Shown here one piece after another: positions 57,003 through 64,000 of a stretch of DNA of 64,000 bases. This stretch comes from Bradyrhizobium canariense (GTDB taxonomy: Bacteria > Pseudomonadota > Alphaproteobacteria > Rhizobiales > Xanthobacteraceae), in the NCBI RefSeq assembly GCF_900105125.1, contig NZ_LT629750.1, positions 992,001 through 1,056,000 of the forward strand, read 5' to 3'. The first letter of the stretch is position 1. Each line of letters opens with the position of its first letter. The translations under genes and the position numbers were made by a program. The notes beneath the pieces were generated by a model. It worked only from the letters and a program-made list of their open reading frames with translations, was not told the origin of the DNA and did no database searches.

Positions 57003-58439
57003 ATGGGCTTTGAGAGTGCAGGTTATCAGTTGCTGCCGGTATTGCCGGAGCTGGTGCTCGCCGCCGGCGCCATGGCACTGCTGATGATCGGGGCCTATCG
57101 GGGCCAGCAGGCGACAAGCCTGATCACCGGCCTTGCGATTTGCCTCCTGGTTGCCACCGGCGTGCTGGAGTTGGCGCTGCCGGCCGGAAAGCTCACCACC
57201 TTCGGCGGCAGCTTCATTGTCGACAGCTTTGCCCGCTTCCTGAAAATCCTGGCGCTGATAGGTTCGGCAGCAACGCTGCTCCTGTCGTTGGAATTTCTCG
57301 CCGATCCGTCGCGGCGCATCTTCGAATATTCCATTCTCGTGCTGCTCTCGACGCTTGGCATGATGGTGCTGATCTCGGCCGGCGATTTGATCATGCTCTA
57401 TCTCGGGCTCGAGTTGATGAGCCTTGCGCTTTACGTGGTCGCGGCGAGTAACCGCGACAATGCCAAATCGACCGAAGCCGGCCTGAAGTATTTCGTGCTC
57501 GGTGCGCTGTCGTCGGGCATGCTGCTGTACGGCGCCTCGCTGATTTACGGCTTCACCGGTACGGTTAGCTTCGCCGGTATCGCGGCGGTCACAAAGACCG
57601 GCAGCATCGGCATCGTGTTCGGCCTGGTGTTCCTGCTCGCGGGACTTTGCTTCAAGGTGTCGGCGGTGCCGTTCCACATGTGGACGCCCGACGTCTATGA
57701 GGGCGCGCCGACGCCGGTAACGGCCTTCTTTGCGTCCGCGCCGAAGGTTGCCGCGCTTGCGGTGTTCACCCGCGTGACGCTCACGGCATTTCCCGGCATC
57801 GTCCCGCAATGGCAGCAGATCGTGGTGTTCGTCTCGATCGCCTCGATGGCGCTGGGATCGTTCGCGGCCATTGGACAAAAGAACATCAAGCGGCTGATGG
57901 CCTATTCGTCGATCGGTCATATGGGTTTCGCGCTGGTCGGCCTTGCGGCGGGAACAGCCGAGGGTGCGCAGGGCGTGCTGGTCTATATCGCGATCTATGT
58001 GGCGATGACACTCGGCACGTTCGCGGTGATCCTGACCATGAAGCGAAACGGCCAGCATGTTGAAAACATTAGCGACTTTGCGGGGTTGTCGCGCACCAAT
58101 CCGCTCGTCGCTTTCATGTTTGCGATGCTGCTGTTTTCGCTGGCGGGCGTTCCGCCGCTGGCGGGCTTCTTCGGAAAGTTCTATGTGTTCGTCGCGGCGA
58201 TCAAGGCGGGGCTGTTCACGCTCTCCGTTATCGGCGTCCTCACCAGCGTGGTCGGTGCATTTTACTATCTCAGCATCGTCAAGGTGATGTATTTCGACGA
58301 GCCGCTTGCCAAGCTCGATCCGATCCGCGTGGAATTGCGCACGGTGCTGGCGGTCGCAGGCCTCTTCAATCTGTTTTTCTTCGTTTATCCCGGACCGCTG
58401 GTGAGCGCGGCGACGGTCGCAGCGAAATCGCTTTTTTAG
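57003..58439 (+). CDS. nuoN: NADH-quinone oxidoreductase subunit N
   Basis: This 478-residue antiporter-like proton pump subunit has [40 protein letters not shown] and [19 protein letters not shown]. It is the last structural gene of the nuo operon, 121 bp after nuoM. A repeat follows it directly. Confidence 0.97.
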   Translation: MGFESAGYQLLPVLPELVLAAGAMALLMIGAYRGQQATSLITGLAICLLVATGVLELALPAGKLTTFGGSFIVDSFARFLKILALIGSAATLLLSLEFLADPSRRIFEYSILVLLSTLGMMVLISAGDLIMLYLGLELMSLALYVVAASNRDNAKSTEAGLKYFVLGALSSGMLLYGASLIYGFTGTVSFAGIAAVTKTGSIGIVFGLVFLLAGLCFKVSAVPFHMWTPDVYEGAPTPVTAFFASAPKVAALAVFTRVTLTAFPGIVPQWQQIVVFVSIASMALGSFAAIGQKNIKRLMAYSSIGHMGFALVGLAAGTAEGAQGVLVYIAIYVAMTLGTFAVILTMKRNGQHVENISDFAGLSRTNPLVAFMFAMLLFSLAGVPPLAGFFGKFYVFVAAIKAGLFTLSVIGVLTSVVGAFYYLSIVKVMYFDEPLAKLDPIRVELRTVLAVAGLFNLFFFVYPGPLVSAATVAAKSLF

Positions 58440-58492
58440 GGCGTGATCCCGAAAGTGGGTCCCGGTTCTCGGAGAAGATCATGCCTAAACAA
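58440..58492. repeat. intergenic repeat, GAGCATGATCC type (copy B, short)
   Basis: GCGTGATCCCGAAAGTGGG, CCCGGTTCTCGGA and AAGATCATGCCTAAAC match copy A at 33427-33500 but lack its central palindrome. GTGATC and GATCAT close the hairpin. It starts at the base after the nuoN stop. Confidence 0.65.
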
Positions 58493-58540
58493 AAACATCG
58501 GCTCCCAAATGGCTTTTAGCAAAGCCGGATTCGCCTTGAG

Positions 58541-59353
58541 ATGACATTCTCGCTCGGTCCGCGAGCTACATCGGCGGGTTACCGGCTCGCCGCCTTCGAC
58601 CAGATCGGCTCGACCAATGCGGAAGCCATGGCGCTTGCGCGCGACGGCGTGCTTGGTCCGATGTGGTTCGTGACGTCGGAGCAGACGGCCGGCCGCGGCC
58701 GGCGCAACCGTTCCTGGATCGCGCCGCGCGGTAATCTCGCCGGCAGCATCCTGGAAATGATCGACGTATCGCCCGCGGTGGCCGCGACCTTGGGCTTTGC
58801 CGCCGGGCTTGCACTTGAGACGGCGTTGCAACGGGTCAGCGTCGAGGCTTCATTGAGATCAGCCGGATCGGACCAGCTGAAGTTCTCGTTGAAGTGGCCC
58901 AATGACGTTCTTGCGGGAAAGCAGAAGCTTGCCGGCATCCTGCTGGAAGCCGAGGCGGTGGCCGGCAACAGACTGGCAGTGGTGGTGGGCATCGGCACCA
59001 ACGTCGTTGCCGCGCCGGAGGGTACGCCAACGCCCGCGACTTCGCTGGCTGCACTCGGCGTCCAGATTGGCGCAGAGGAGTTGTTCGCCGTGCTGTCGGA
59101 TGCCTGGGTGGAGTTTCGCGGCATCTGGGACGATGGCCGCGGCTTTGATGCGATCCGAAAACTCTGGTTGCAGCGCGCGGCCGGGCTTGGCGAAAGGGTC
59201 GCGATCCAGACCGGCGGTTCGCCGCTGGAGGGCACATTTGAGACGCTGGATGAGAGCGGCTGCATGATCGTCAGGACATCGGACGGCAGGCTTGTGCCAG
59301 TCGCCGCCGGTGACGTCTATTTCGGCTCAGCGGCCTCTGTGGGAGCAACTTGA
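58541..59353 (+). CDS. birA: biotin--[acetyl-CoA-carboxylase] ligase
   Basis: This is a 270-residue protein ligase that attaches biotin to carboxylases. Conserved segments are FDQIGSTNAEAMALA, TAGRGRRNRSW (the biotinyl-AMP loop), KWPNDVLAGKQKLAGILLEA, and a C-terminal SH3-like domain. There is no N-terminal helix-turn-helix, so it is a ligase and not a repressor. Its TGA overlaps the rnj start (TGATG). nuoN-birA-rnj is a conserved alphaproteobacterial order. Confidence 0.93.
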   Translation: MTFSLGPRATSAGYRLAAFDQIGSTNAEAMALARDGVLGPMWFVTSEQTAGRGRRNRSWIAPRGNLAGSILEMIDVSPAVAATLGFAAGLALETALQRVSVEASLRSAGSDQLKFSLKWPNDVLAGKQKLAGILLEAEAVAGNRLAVVVGIGTNVVAAPEGTPTPATSLAALGVQIGAEELFAVLSDAWVEFRGIWDDGRGFDAIRKLWLQRAAGLGERVAIQTGGSPLEGTFETLDESGCMIVRTSDGRLVPVAAGDVYFGSAASVGAT

Positions 59354-61023
59354 TGGCGCGGCCTGATGAGCTGACCTTCGCGCCGCTTGGTGGCGTTGGC
59401 GAGATCGGCATGAACCTGTCGATTTACGGCCTCGGCAATCGCCATCAGGGCTCGTGGCTCGCGGTCGATCTCGGGGTGTCGTTTGGCGATGAGGAGCATC
59501 TGCCCGGCATCGATCTCATCATGCCCGACATCAGTTTCCTCGAGAAACAACGCAAGAACCTGGTCGGCCTGGTGCTGACGCACGCCCACGAAGACCATTT
59601 TGGCGCCATCATCGACCTGTGGCCGAGGCTGCAATGCCCCATTTATGCAACCAAGTTCAGTGCCGCTTTGTTCGAGGCCAAATGCGCGGCCGAGCGTAAT
59701 CCGCCGAAGATTCCGGTCACTGTGGTGCCATCCGGCGGCCGCATCGACCTTGGCCCGTTCAATGTCGAATTCATTCCGGTTGCGCATTCGATTCCGGAGT
59801 CCCATGCGCTGGCGATCCACACCGAAGCCGGTACCGTGCTGCACACCGGCGACTGGAAAATCGATCCGACGCCGATCATCGGCCCGCCGACCGACGAACG
59901 GCGATTGCGCGAGCTCGGCGACGCCGGCGTGCTGGCGCTGGTCGGCGACTCCACCAACGCCGTGCGGGAAGGGCGCTCGCCGTCGGAGGCCGAAGTCGCC
60001 AAAACCATCGCTGAACTCGTCAAGGCTGCGAAAGGCCGCGTCGCCGTGACCACGTTTGCCTCCAACGTCGCGCGGCTGCGCGCAGTTGCGGACGCGGCGC
60101 GCCTTGCGGGCCGGGAGGTGGTGGTGGTCGGCCGAGCCATGGAGCGCGTGGTGCAGGTGGCGCGCGAGACCGGTCATCTCGACGGCGTGCAGAATTTCCG
60201 CGGGGCGGATCTGTACGGTCATTTTCCGCCGGACAAGGTGCTGGCGCTCTGCACCGGAAGCCAGGGCGAACCGCGCGCGGCGCTGGCGCGCATCGCCAAT
60301 GACGATCATCCGGAAGTGACGCTGAACAAGGGCGATTGCGTGATCTTCTCCTCGCGCACCATCCCGGGCAATGAGAAGGCGGTAGGCGGCATCATCAACG
60401 GCCTGGTCAGTCAGGGTATCGAGGTCATCACCGACCGCACCCATCTCGTTCATGTCTCGGGTCACCCGCGACGCGACGAGTTGCGTGACATGATTTCATG
60501 GGTCCGGCCCCAGCTCTTGATCCCGGTTCATGGCGAGGCGCTGCATCTGTCCGAACATGCGCGCCTGGCGCGCGCGGCCGGCGTGCCGAAGGTCCTGATC
60601 TGCCGCAACGGCGATCTGATCAAGCTGGGGCCGGGCGAGCCCGGCATCATCGATCAATTACCATCGGGACGGCTCTACAAGGACGGCTCGATCCTCGAGG
60701 ATTCCAAGTCGCGCGCGGTGGTCGAACGGCGGCGGATGGGATTTGCCGGCTGTGTCTTCGTGGCGATCGCCATGACCGAAAAGGGCGAACTCGTCGACGA
60801 TCCAGAGGTTGATCTCGTCGGCATACCCGAGAAGAATATGGCCGGCGAGCCGCTCGACGACATCGTTTTCGACGCGGTGGTGTCGACCGTCGAAGGGCTG
60901 CCGCGAGCGCGCCGGCGCGATCCCGACGCAACGGCGGAGTCGGTGCGCCGCGCAGTGCGCGCGACGTTGAACGAGCAGTGGGGCAAGAAGCCGCTCTGCC
61001 TCGTTCATGTTTTGAAGGTGTGA
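59353..61023 (+). CDS. rnj: ribonuclease J
   Basis: This 556-residue metallo-beta-lactamase/beta-CASP nuclease matures and degrades RNA with 5'-exo and endonuclease activity. The metal site is in LTHAHEDHFGA (HxHxDH), and later motifs are HTGDWKIDPTP, GDSTNA, and SGHPRRDEL. The C-terminal domain is present. ATG 59353 is chosen over TTG 59350. Confidence 0.95.
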   Translation: MARPDELTFAPLGGVGEIGMNLSIYGLGNRHQGSWLAVDLGVSFGDEEHLPGIDLIMPDISFLEKQRKNLVGLVLTHAHEDHFGAIIDLWPRLQCPIYATKFSAALFEAKCAAERNPPKIPVTVVPSGGRIDLGPFNVEFIPVAHSIPESHALAIHTEAGTVLHTGDWKIDPTPIIGPPTDERRLRELGDAGVLALVGDSTNAVREGRSPSEAEVAKTIAELVKAAKGRVAVTTFASNVARLRAVADAARLAGREVVVVGRAMERVVQVARETGHLDGVQNFRGADLYGHFPPDKVLALCTGSQGEPRAALARIANDDHPEVTLNKGDCVIFSSRTIPGNEKAVGGIINGLVSQGIEVITDRTHLVHVSGHPRRDELRDMISWVRPQLLIPVHGEALHLSEHARLARAAGVPKVLICRNGDLIKLGPGEPGIIDQLPSGRLYKDGSILEDSKSRAVVERRRMGFAGCVFVAIAMTEKGELVDDPEVDLVGIPEKNMAGEPLDDIVFDAVVSTVEGLPRARRRDPDATAESVRRAVRATLNEQWGKKPLCLVHVLKV

Positions 61024-61060
61024 CGCAGAACACGCGCCAACGATAAAGTGGAGGAGTGTC

Positions 61061-61465
61061 ATGCTGGGCCGGCTCAATCATGTAGCGATCGCGGTCAAGG
61101 ACGCCGAGAAAGCCGCCAGGATCTACGGCGCGACGTTCGGCGCCGATATTTCCGAGGCGGTGCCGCTGCCGGAGCACGGGGTCATTACTGTGTTTGTGAC
61201 GCTGCCCAATACCAAGATCGAATTCATCCAGCCGCTCGGCGAATCCTCGCCGATCGCCAAATTCCTCGAACGCAATCCCGACGGTGGCATCCACCACATC
61301 TGCTATGATGTGCCCGATATCATCGCGGCGCGCGATAGGCTAATCAAGGAGGGCGCGCGGGTGCTCGGCGACGGCGTGCCCAGGATCGGCGCTCACGGCA
61401 AGCCGGTGCTGTTTCTGCACCCGAAAGATTTTTCCGGCGCACTCGTCGAAATCGAACAGGCCTGA
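61061..61465 (+). CDS. mce: methylmalonyl-CoA epimerase
   Basis: This 134-residue VOC-fold enzyme interconverts (2R)- and (2S)-methylmalonyl-CoA in propionate metabolism. Metal ligands and signature blocks are LGRLNHVAIAVKDAEKA, IEFIQPLGESSPIAKFL, and GGIHHICYDV with the second-half histidine, and a final glutamate in GALVEIEQA. GGAGG lies seven bases before ATG 61061. It is in an operon with rnj and the DUF1467 gene. Confidence 0.94.
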   Translation: MLGRLNHVAIAVKDAEKAARIYGATFGADISEAVPLPEHGVITVFVTLPNTKIEFIQPLGESSPIAKFLERNPDGGIHHICYDVPDIIAARDRLIKEGARVLGDGVPRIGAHGKPVLFLHPKDFSGALVEIEQA

Positions 61466-61469
61466 GCCC

Positions 61470-61745
61470 ATGGTCTATACAATCTCGACCGCATTCGCGA
61501 TCTACTTCGTCGTATGGTGGATCGTGCTGTTTCTGACATTGCCGTTCGGCGTGCGCAGCCAGCATGAGGATGGCGAGGGCGCCCCCGGCACCGATCCCGG
61601 CGCGCCCGTTGCGACGCTGATGGGCCGCAAGCTGATCTGGACCACGATAATCTCGGCGGTGTTTTTCGCCGCCGCGTGGCTTGCTTATGATGCAGGGTAT
61701 TTGAACGTCGACCGGCTTTCGCGACTGATGGGGATGCCGTTCTAG
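61470..61745 (+). CDS. DUF1467 family membrane protein
   Basis: This is a 91-residue protein with two helices, STAFAIYFVVWWIVLFLTLP and WTTIISAVFFAAAWLAYDAG, joined by a polar loop with the family motif PFGVRSQHEDGE. It follows mce after 4 bp, the usual order in alphaproteobacteria, where it often lies before proS or lolC. Here that downstream order is broken. The function is unknown. Confidence 0.88.
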   Translation: MVYTISTAFAIYFVVWWIVLFLTLPFGVRSQHEDGEGAPGTDPGAPVATLMGRKLIWTTIISAVFFAAAWLAYDAGYLNVDRLSRLMGMPF

Positions 61746-61833
61746 AGCTTCGGTTCGGATTGAACCGAGGCTCTATCCTTTATTTTGACGCGTTTTCTTT
61801 ACGCGAACCGGTACCCACTTTGCTCGAAAACAC
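61744..61833. repeat. intergenic repeat, AAAGCGTTTTCGAGC type (copy D, inverted)
   Basis: This is the reverse complement of copy C: AGAGCTTCGGTTCGGATTGA, then AACCGAGGCTCT closing a hairpin, then TTTTGACGCGTTTTCTTTAC, GCGAACCGGTACCCACTT and GCTCGAAAAC. It starts in the stop codon of the DUF1467 gene, where the usual gene order ends. Confidence 0.75.
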
Positions 61834-61872
61834 TATAATTACCGCAATTCTTTTGCGCCCGGGGGAAGCGAA

Positions 61873-62220
61873 ATGACTTTTCAAAGAACCATTGTCGGAC
61901 TGCTGGTCGTGATTGTCGCAGGCCTCGGCGCGGCGTTTTACGTGGAATGGAAAATAGCGACGGAGCTCCGCACCGTGAAAACCTTCGTCGAAGGCCACGT
62001 CTTCGCGGAAGCGGTCGCGGCCTGTGAAAAGGCAGAGAGTTCGACGCCGTTCAAATGGAATACCGGCAAGAACACCTCCGTCATCGGATTGAATTCGGTC
62101 AAGCTCGACAAGTACACGGTGATTGCGAGCTATACGCTGGTCGCCGATGGCGTCTATTGCGACTACGATCCGATCAAGAAGAAGGCCGATATCGGCTCGA
62201 ATTTCCTCGAGCGGGAGTGA
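61873..62220 (+). CDS. unknown protein with N-terminal membrane anchor
   Basis: This 115-residue protein has one N-terminal helix (IVGLLVVIVAGLGAAFYV), probably a signal anchor. A soluble part follows with two cysteines (VAACEKAES and GVYCDYDPIKKK), which could form a disulfide in the periplasm. I recognise no family. It lies between the repeat and mtnK and may be cotranscribed with mtnK (35-bp gap). Confidence 0.65.
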   Translation: MTFQRTIVGLLVVIVAGLGAAFYVEWKIATELRTVKTFVEGHVFAEAVAACEKAESSTPFKWNTGKNTSVIGLNSVKLDKYTVIASYTLVADGVYCDYDPIKKKADIGSNFLERE

Positions 62221-62255
62221 GATCGCAAGTCCCGCTAAAGCACCGGACGCAGCGA

Positions 62256-63566
62256 ATGAATTCACAGCAGCGACCATTGGGCGCCCTCGGACAGGACGAA
62301 TACCGAATTCTCCGCGACACAGACCTGCGAGACTACCTTGCAGAACTCCCTGAGGTCGCCGCCCTCCTGGGTGGATCGCCCGGAGGTTGGTCGATCAGCG
62401 AGGTCGGTGACGGCAACCTCAACCTCGTGTTCATCGTAAGAGGAACGAAAGGCGGAATTGCCGTCAAGCAGGCGCTTCCCTATGTGCGTCTGGTCGGCGA
62501 GAGCTGGCCGCTACCGTTGTCGCGCTCGCACTACGAGCATCTGGCGCTTGTGCATCAGGCCCGTTTGGCGCCCGGTCTGGTACCGGCCGTGCTTCACCAC
62601 AATGAAGCTCTCGCCCTGATCGCCATGGAGCTGCTTGAACCCCACATTATCATGCGCAAGGGGCTTGTCTCCGGGACCTGTTATCCGCACTTCGTCGATC
62701 ACATGACGACCTTTCTGGCGCGCACGCTGTTCCTCAGTTCCGACCTGGCAGTTCCGGCCGCGCAGAAGAAGGAAGGCATCGCGGCATTTTCAGGAAACCA
62801 CGCGCTGTGCAAGATCACCGAGGATCTGATCTTCACGGACCCTTATTTCCAGGCCGAGCAGAACCGCTGGACTTCGCCCTGGCTCGATGCGACCGCAGCC
62901 CACTTCCGCGAAGATCTCGACCTGCATGTCGCGGTCTCCCGTCTCAAGCTCAAGTTCTTGGCTTCTCCTGAAGCGCTTGTTCACGGTGATCTCCACACCG
63001 GATCGATCATGGTGACGGAAAACGAGACGCGAGTGATCGATCCTGAGTTTGCGTTCTACGGCCCGATGGGATTTGATCTCGGCGCGGTCATCGGCAATCT
63101 CATCATGAGCTATCTGGCTTCGGCCGGCCACGAGCGCGCACCGGGCGAACGGCGCTCGTTCGAGGCATGGGTGCTGGAAACGATCGAAAACGTGTGGGCG
63201 GAGTTTTCCCGAAAATTCGTTGGGCTTTGGCGTGACGAGGCCAATGGTGATGCGTATGCTGCAACGCTGTTCTCCGGCGAGGCCGGCGCGGCGCGGCTGG
63301 AGGCCGAACGACGGGCCTACATGGACAGATTGTTCCAGGATATGGTGGGATTTTCGGCCGCGAAGATCATCCGCCGCATCCTTGGCCTGGCGCACAATAT
63401 TGATTTCGAGTGGATCGAAGATCCGCGGCTTCGGGCAATCTGCGAGGCACGAAGCTTGCGTCTCGCGCGTGCGATGATGGTAGACGCGCCGTCCTTTCGC
63501 ACGATCGGCGCGGTGACGAAGGCGGCGCGCGAGGTGCGCGATTGGCAACCGGACCTCGACAGGTGA
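62256..63566 (+). CDS. mtnK: S-methyl-5-thioribose kinase
   Basis: This 436-residue APH/choline-kinase-fold enzyme phosphorylates methylthioribose in methionine salvage. Conserved parts are VGDGNLNLVFIVRG (phosphate loop), GGIAVKQALPYVR (lysine), VHGDLHTGSIMVT (catalytic loop) and VIDPEFAFYGPMGFDLG (metal-binding DPE). ATG 62256 gives the usual start. The partner mtnA is not in the window. It converges with a sugar ABC permease gene. Confidence 0.92.
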   Translation: MNSQQRPLGALGQDEYRILRDTDLRDYLAELPEVAALLGGSPGGWSISEVGDGNLNLVFIVRGTKGGIAVKQALPYVRLVGESWPLPLSRSHYEHLALVHQARLAPGLVPAVLHHNEALALIAMELLEPHIIMRKGLVSGTCYPHFVDHMTTFLARTLFLSSDLAVPAAQKKEGIAAFSGNHALCKITEDLIFTDPYFQAEQNRWTSPWLDATAAHFREDLDLHVAVSRLKLKFLASPEALVHGDLHTGSIMVTENETRVIDPEFAFYGPMGFDLGAVIGNLIMSYLASAGHERAPGERRSFEAWVLETIENVWAEFSRKFVGLWRDEANGDAYAATLFSGEAGAARLEAERRAYMDRLFQDMVGFSAAKIIRRILGLAHNIDFEWIEDPRLRAICEARSLRLARAMMVDAPSFRTIGAVTKAAREVRDWQPDLDR

Positions 63567-63605
63567 GGGGACGCAACTATTCGAGGGGCTGATTCAACCG
63601 TAGCC

Positions 63606-64000
63606 TCATTCGACTGTCCTGGCCCGAAACCTCTGCGCATAGACGTTGATGACCAGCGCCGCCAGCAGGATGAGGCCGCGGATCAATATCTTCAGGAAGC
63701 TATCGATGTTGACGTGATCAAGCCCATTGTTGAGGACGCCGAGTACGAACAGGCCGACAATGGTATTGCCGATGCCGCCACGCCCGCCGAAAAGGCTGGT
63801 GCCACCGACCACCACGGCAGCGATCGAGTCGAGCAGATAGGTGTCGAATTCGTTCTGCTGGGCGCTGCCGAAATGAGCGACACCCAGCATGCCGCCGATG
63901 CCCGAGCAGACCGCTGAGATGACCATGACGCTGCCGAGGATCAGATTGACGTTGAGCCCGGAATATTCTGCTGCCTCGCGGTTGCCGCCGACCATGTAAA
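63606..64000 (-). CDS. sugar ABC transporter permease (RbsC family), 5' part outside window
   Basis: The visible 131 codons are the C-terminal part of a ribose-type permease. The EAA-like coupling loop lies at the edge (VGGNREAAEYSGLNV), followed by the hydrophobic segments SVMVISAVCSGIGGMLGV and DSIAAVVVGGTSLFGGRGGI and the final helices. The frame is open beyond the right edge. It ends 40 bp after the convergent mtnK stop. Ribose or methylthioribose uptake is possible. Confidence 0.85.
   Translation of the reverse strand, partial: YMVGGNREAAEYSGLNVNLILGSVMVISAVCSGIGGMLGVAHFGSAQQNEFDTYLLDSIAAVVVGGTSLFGGRGGIGNTIVGLFVLGVLNNGLDHVNIDSFLKILIRGLILLAALVINVYAQRFRARTVE

Overview
The window is a chromosomal segment of an alphaproteobacterium, most likely Bradyrhizobium or a close relative. 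This rests on the complete 14-subunit nuo operon followed by birA, RNase J, methylmalonyl-CoA epimerase and a DUF1467 gene, on the tig-clpP-clpX-lon block followed by an HU gene, on several copies of GAGCATGATCC-type and AAAGCGTTTTCGAGC-type intergenic repeats that I associate with this family, and on high-GC coding sequence. The taxon is an inference from sequence features; no database was searched.

Layout. (1) 1-8010: an accessory catabolic cluster with an M29-like aminopeptidase (partial), hydantoinase/5-oxoprolinase subunits HyuA and HyuB, an MFS anion symporter, a GntR regulator with two winged helices and a crotonase-fold enzyme. (2) 8.2-14.05 kb: a cassette with a glutathionyl-hydroquinone reductase-like GST, a LysR regulator, two tandem 14-TM MFS exporters and broken LysR and cupin genes. 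It is bracketed by two imperfect 38-bp direct repeats. (3) 14.06-21.9 kb: a second catabolic cluster. An MHS symporter, amidohydrolase, Asp/Glu/hydantoin racemase-family protein and M28 peptidase lie on the minus strand, divergent from a GntR/FCD regulator and an M81 (MlrC-type) metallopeptidase. A perfect 16-3-16 palindrome lies between them. (4) 22.4-29.1 kb: core proteostasis genes tig, clpP, clpX and lon. (5) 29.1-34.1 kb: GFA protein, tRNA-Val, small secreted and membrane proteins, a methyltransferase, pepT, HU and tRNA-Asp. (6) 34.1-42.1 kb: an accessory stretch after tRNA-Asp with an acyltransferase, a TylF-type methyltransferase, a TRAP binding protein, an MFS carrier, a Rieske oxygenase and its divergent MarR regulator. 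(7) 42.3-58.4 kb: the nuoABCDEFGHIJKLMN operon, interrupted by two non-nuo genes (an FkbM methyltransferase after nuoD and an unknown membrane-anchored protein after nuoF) and by a palindromic repeat before nuoJ. (8) 58.5-64 kb: birA, rnj, mce, DUF1467, a small unknown protein, mtnK and the 3' part of a sugar ABC permease.

The two catabolic clusters look like dedicated routes for amide- or peptide-type substrates: uptake carrier, ring or amide hydrolases, racemase, peptidases and FCD/GntR regulators. The cluster at 14-22 kb is the best candidate for an undescribed pathway. The most unusual points in core genes are the FkbM gene translationally coupled inside the nuo operon and a His/Asp-rich loop inserted after the first membrane helix of NuoL.
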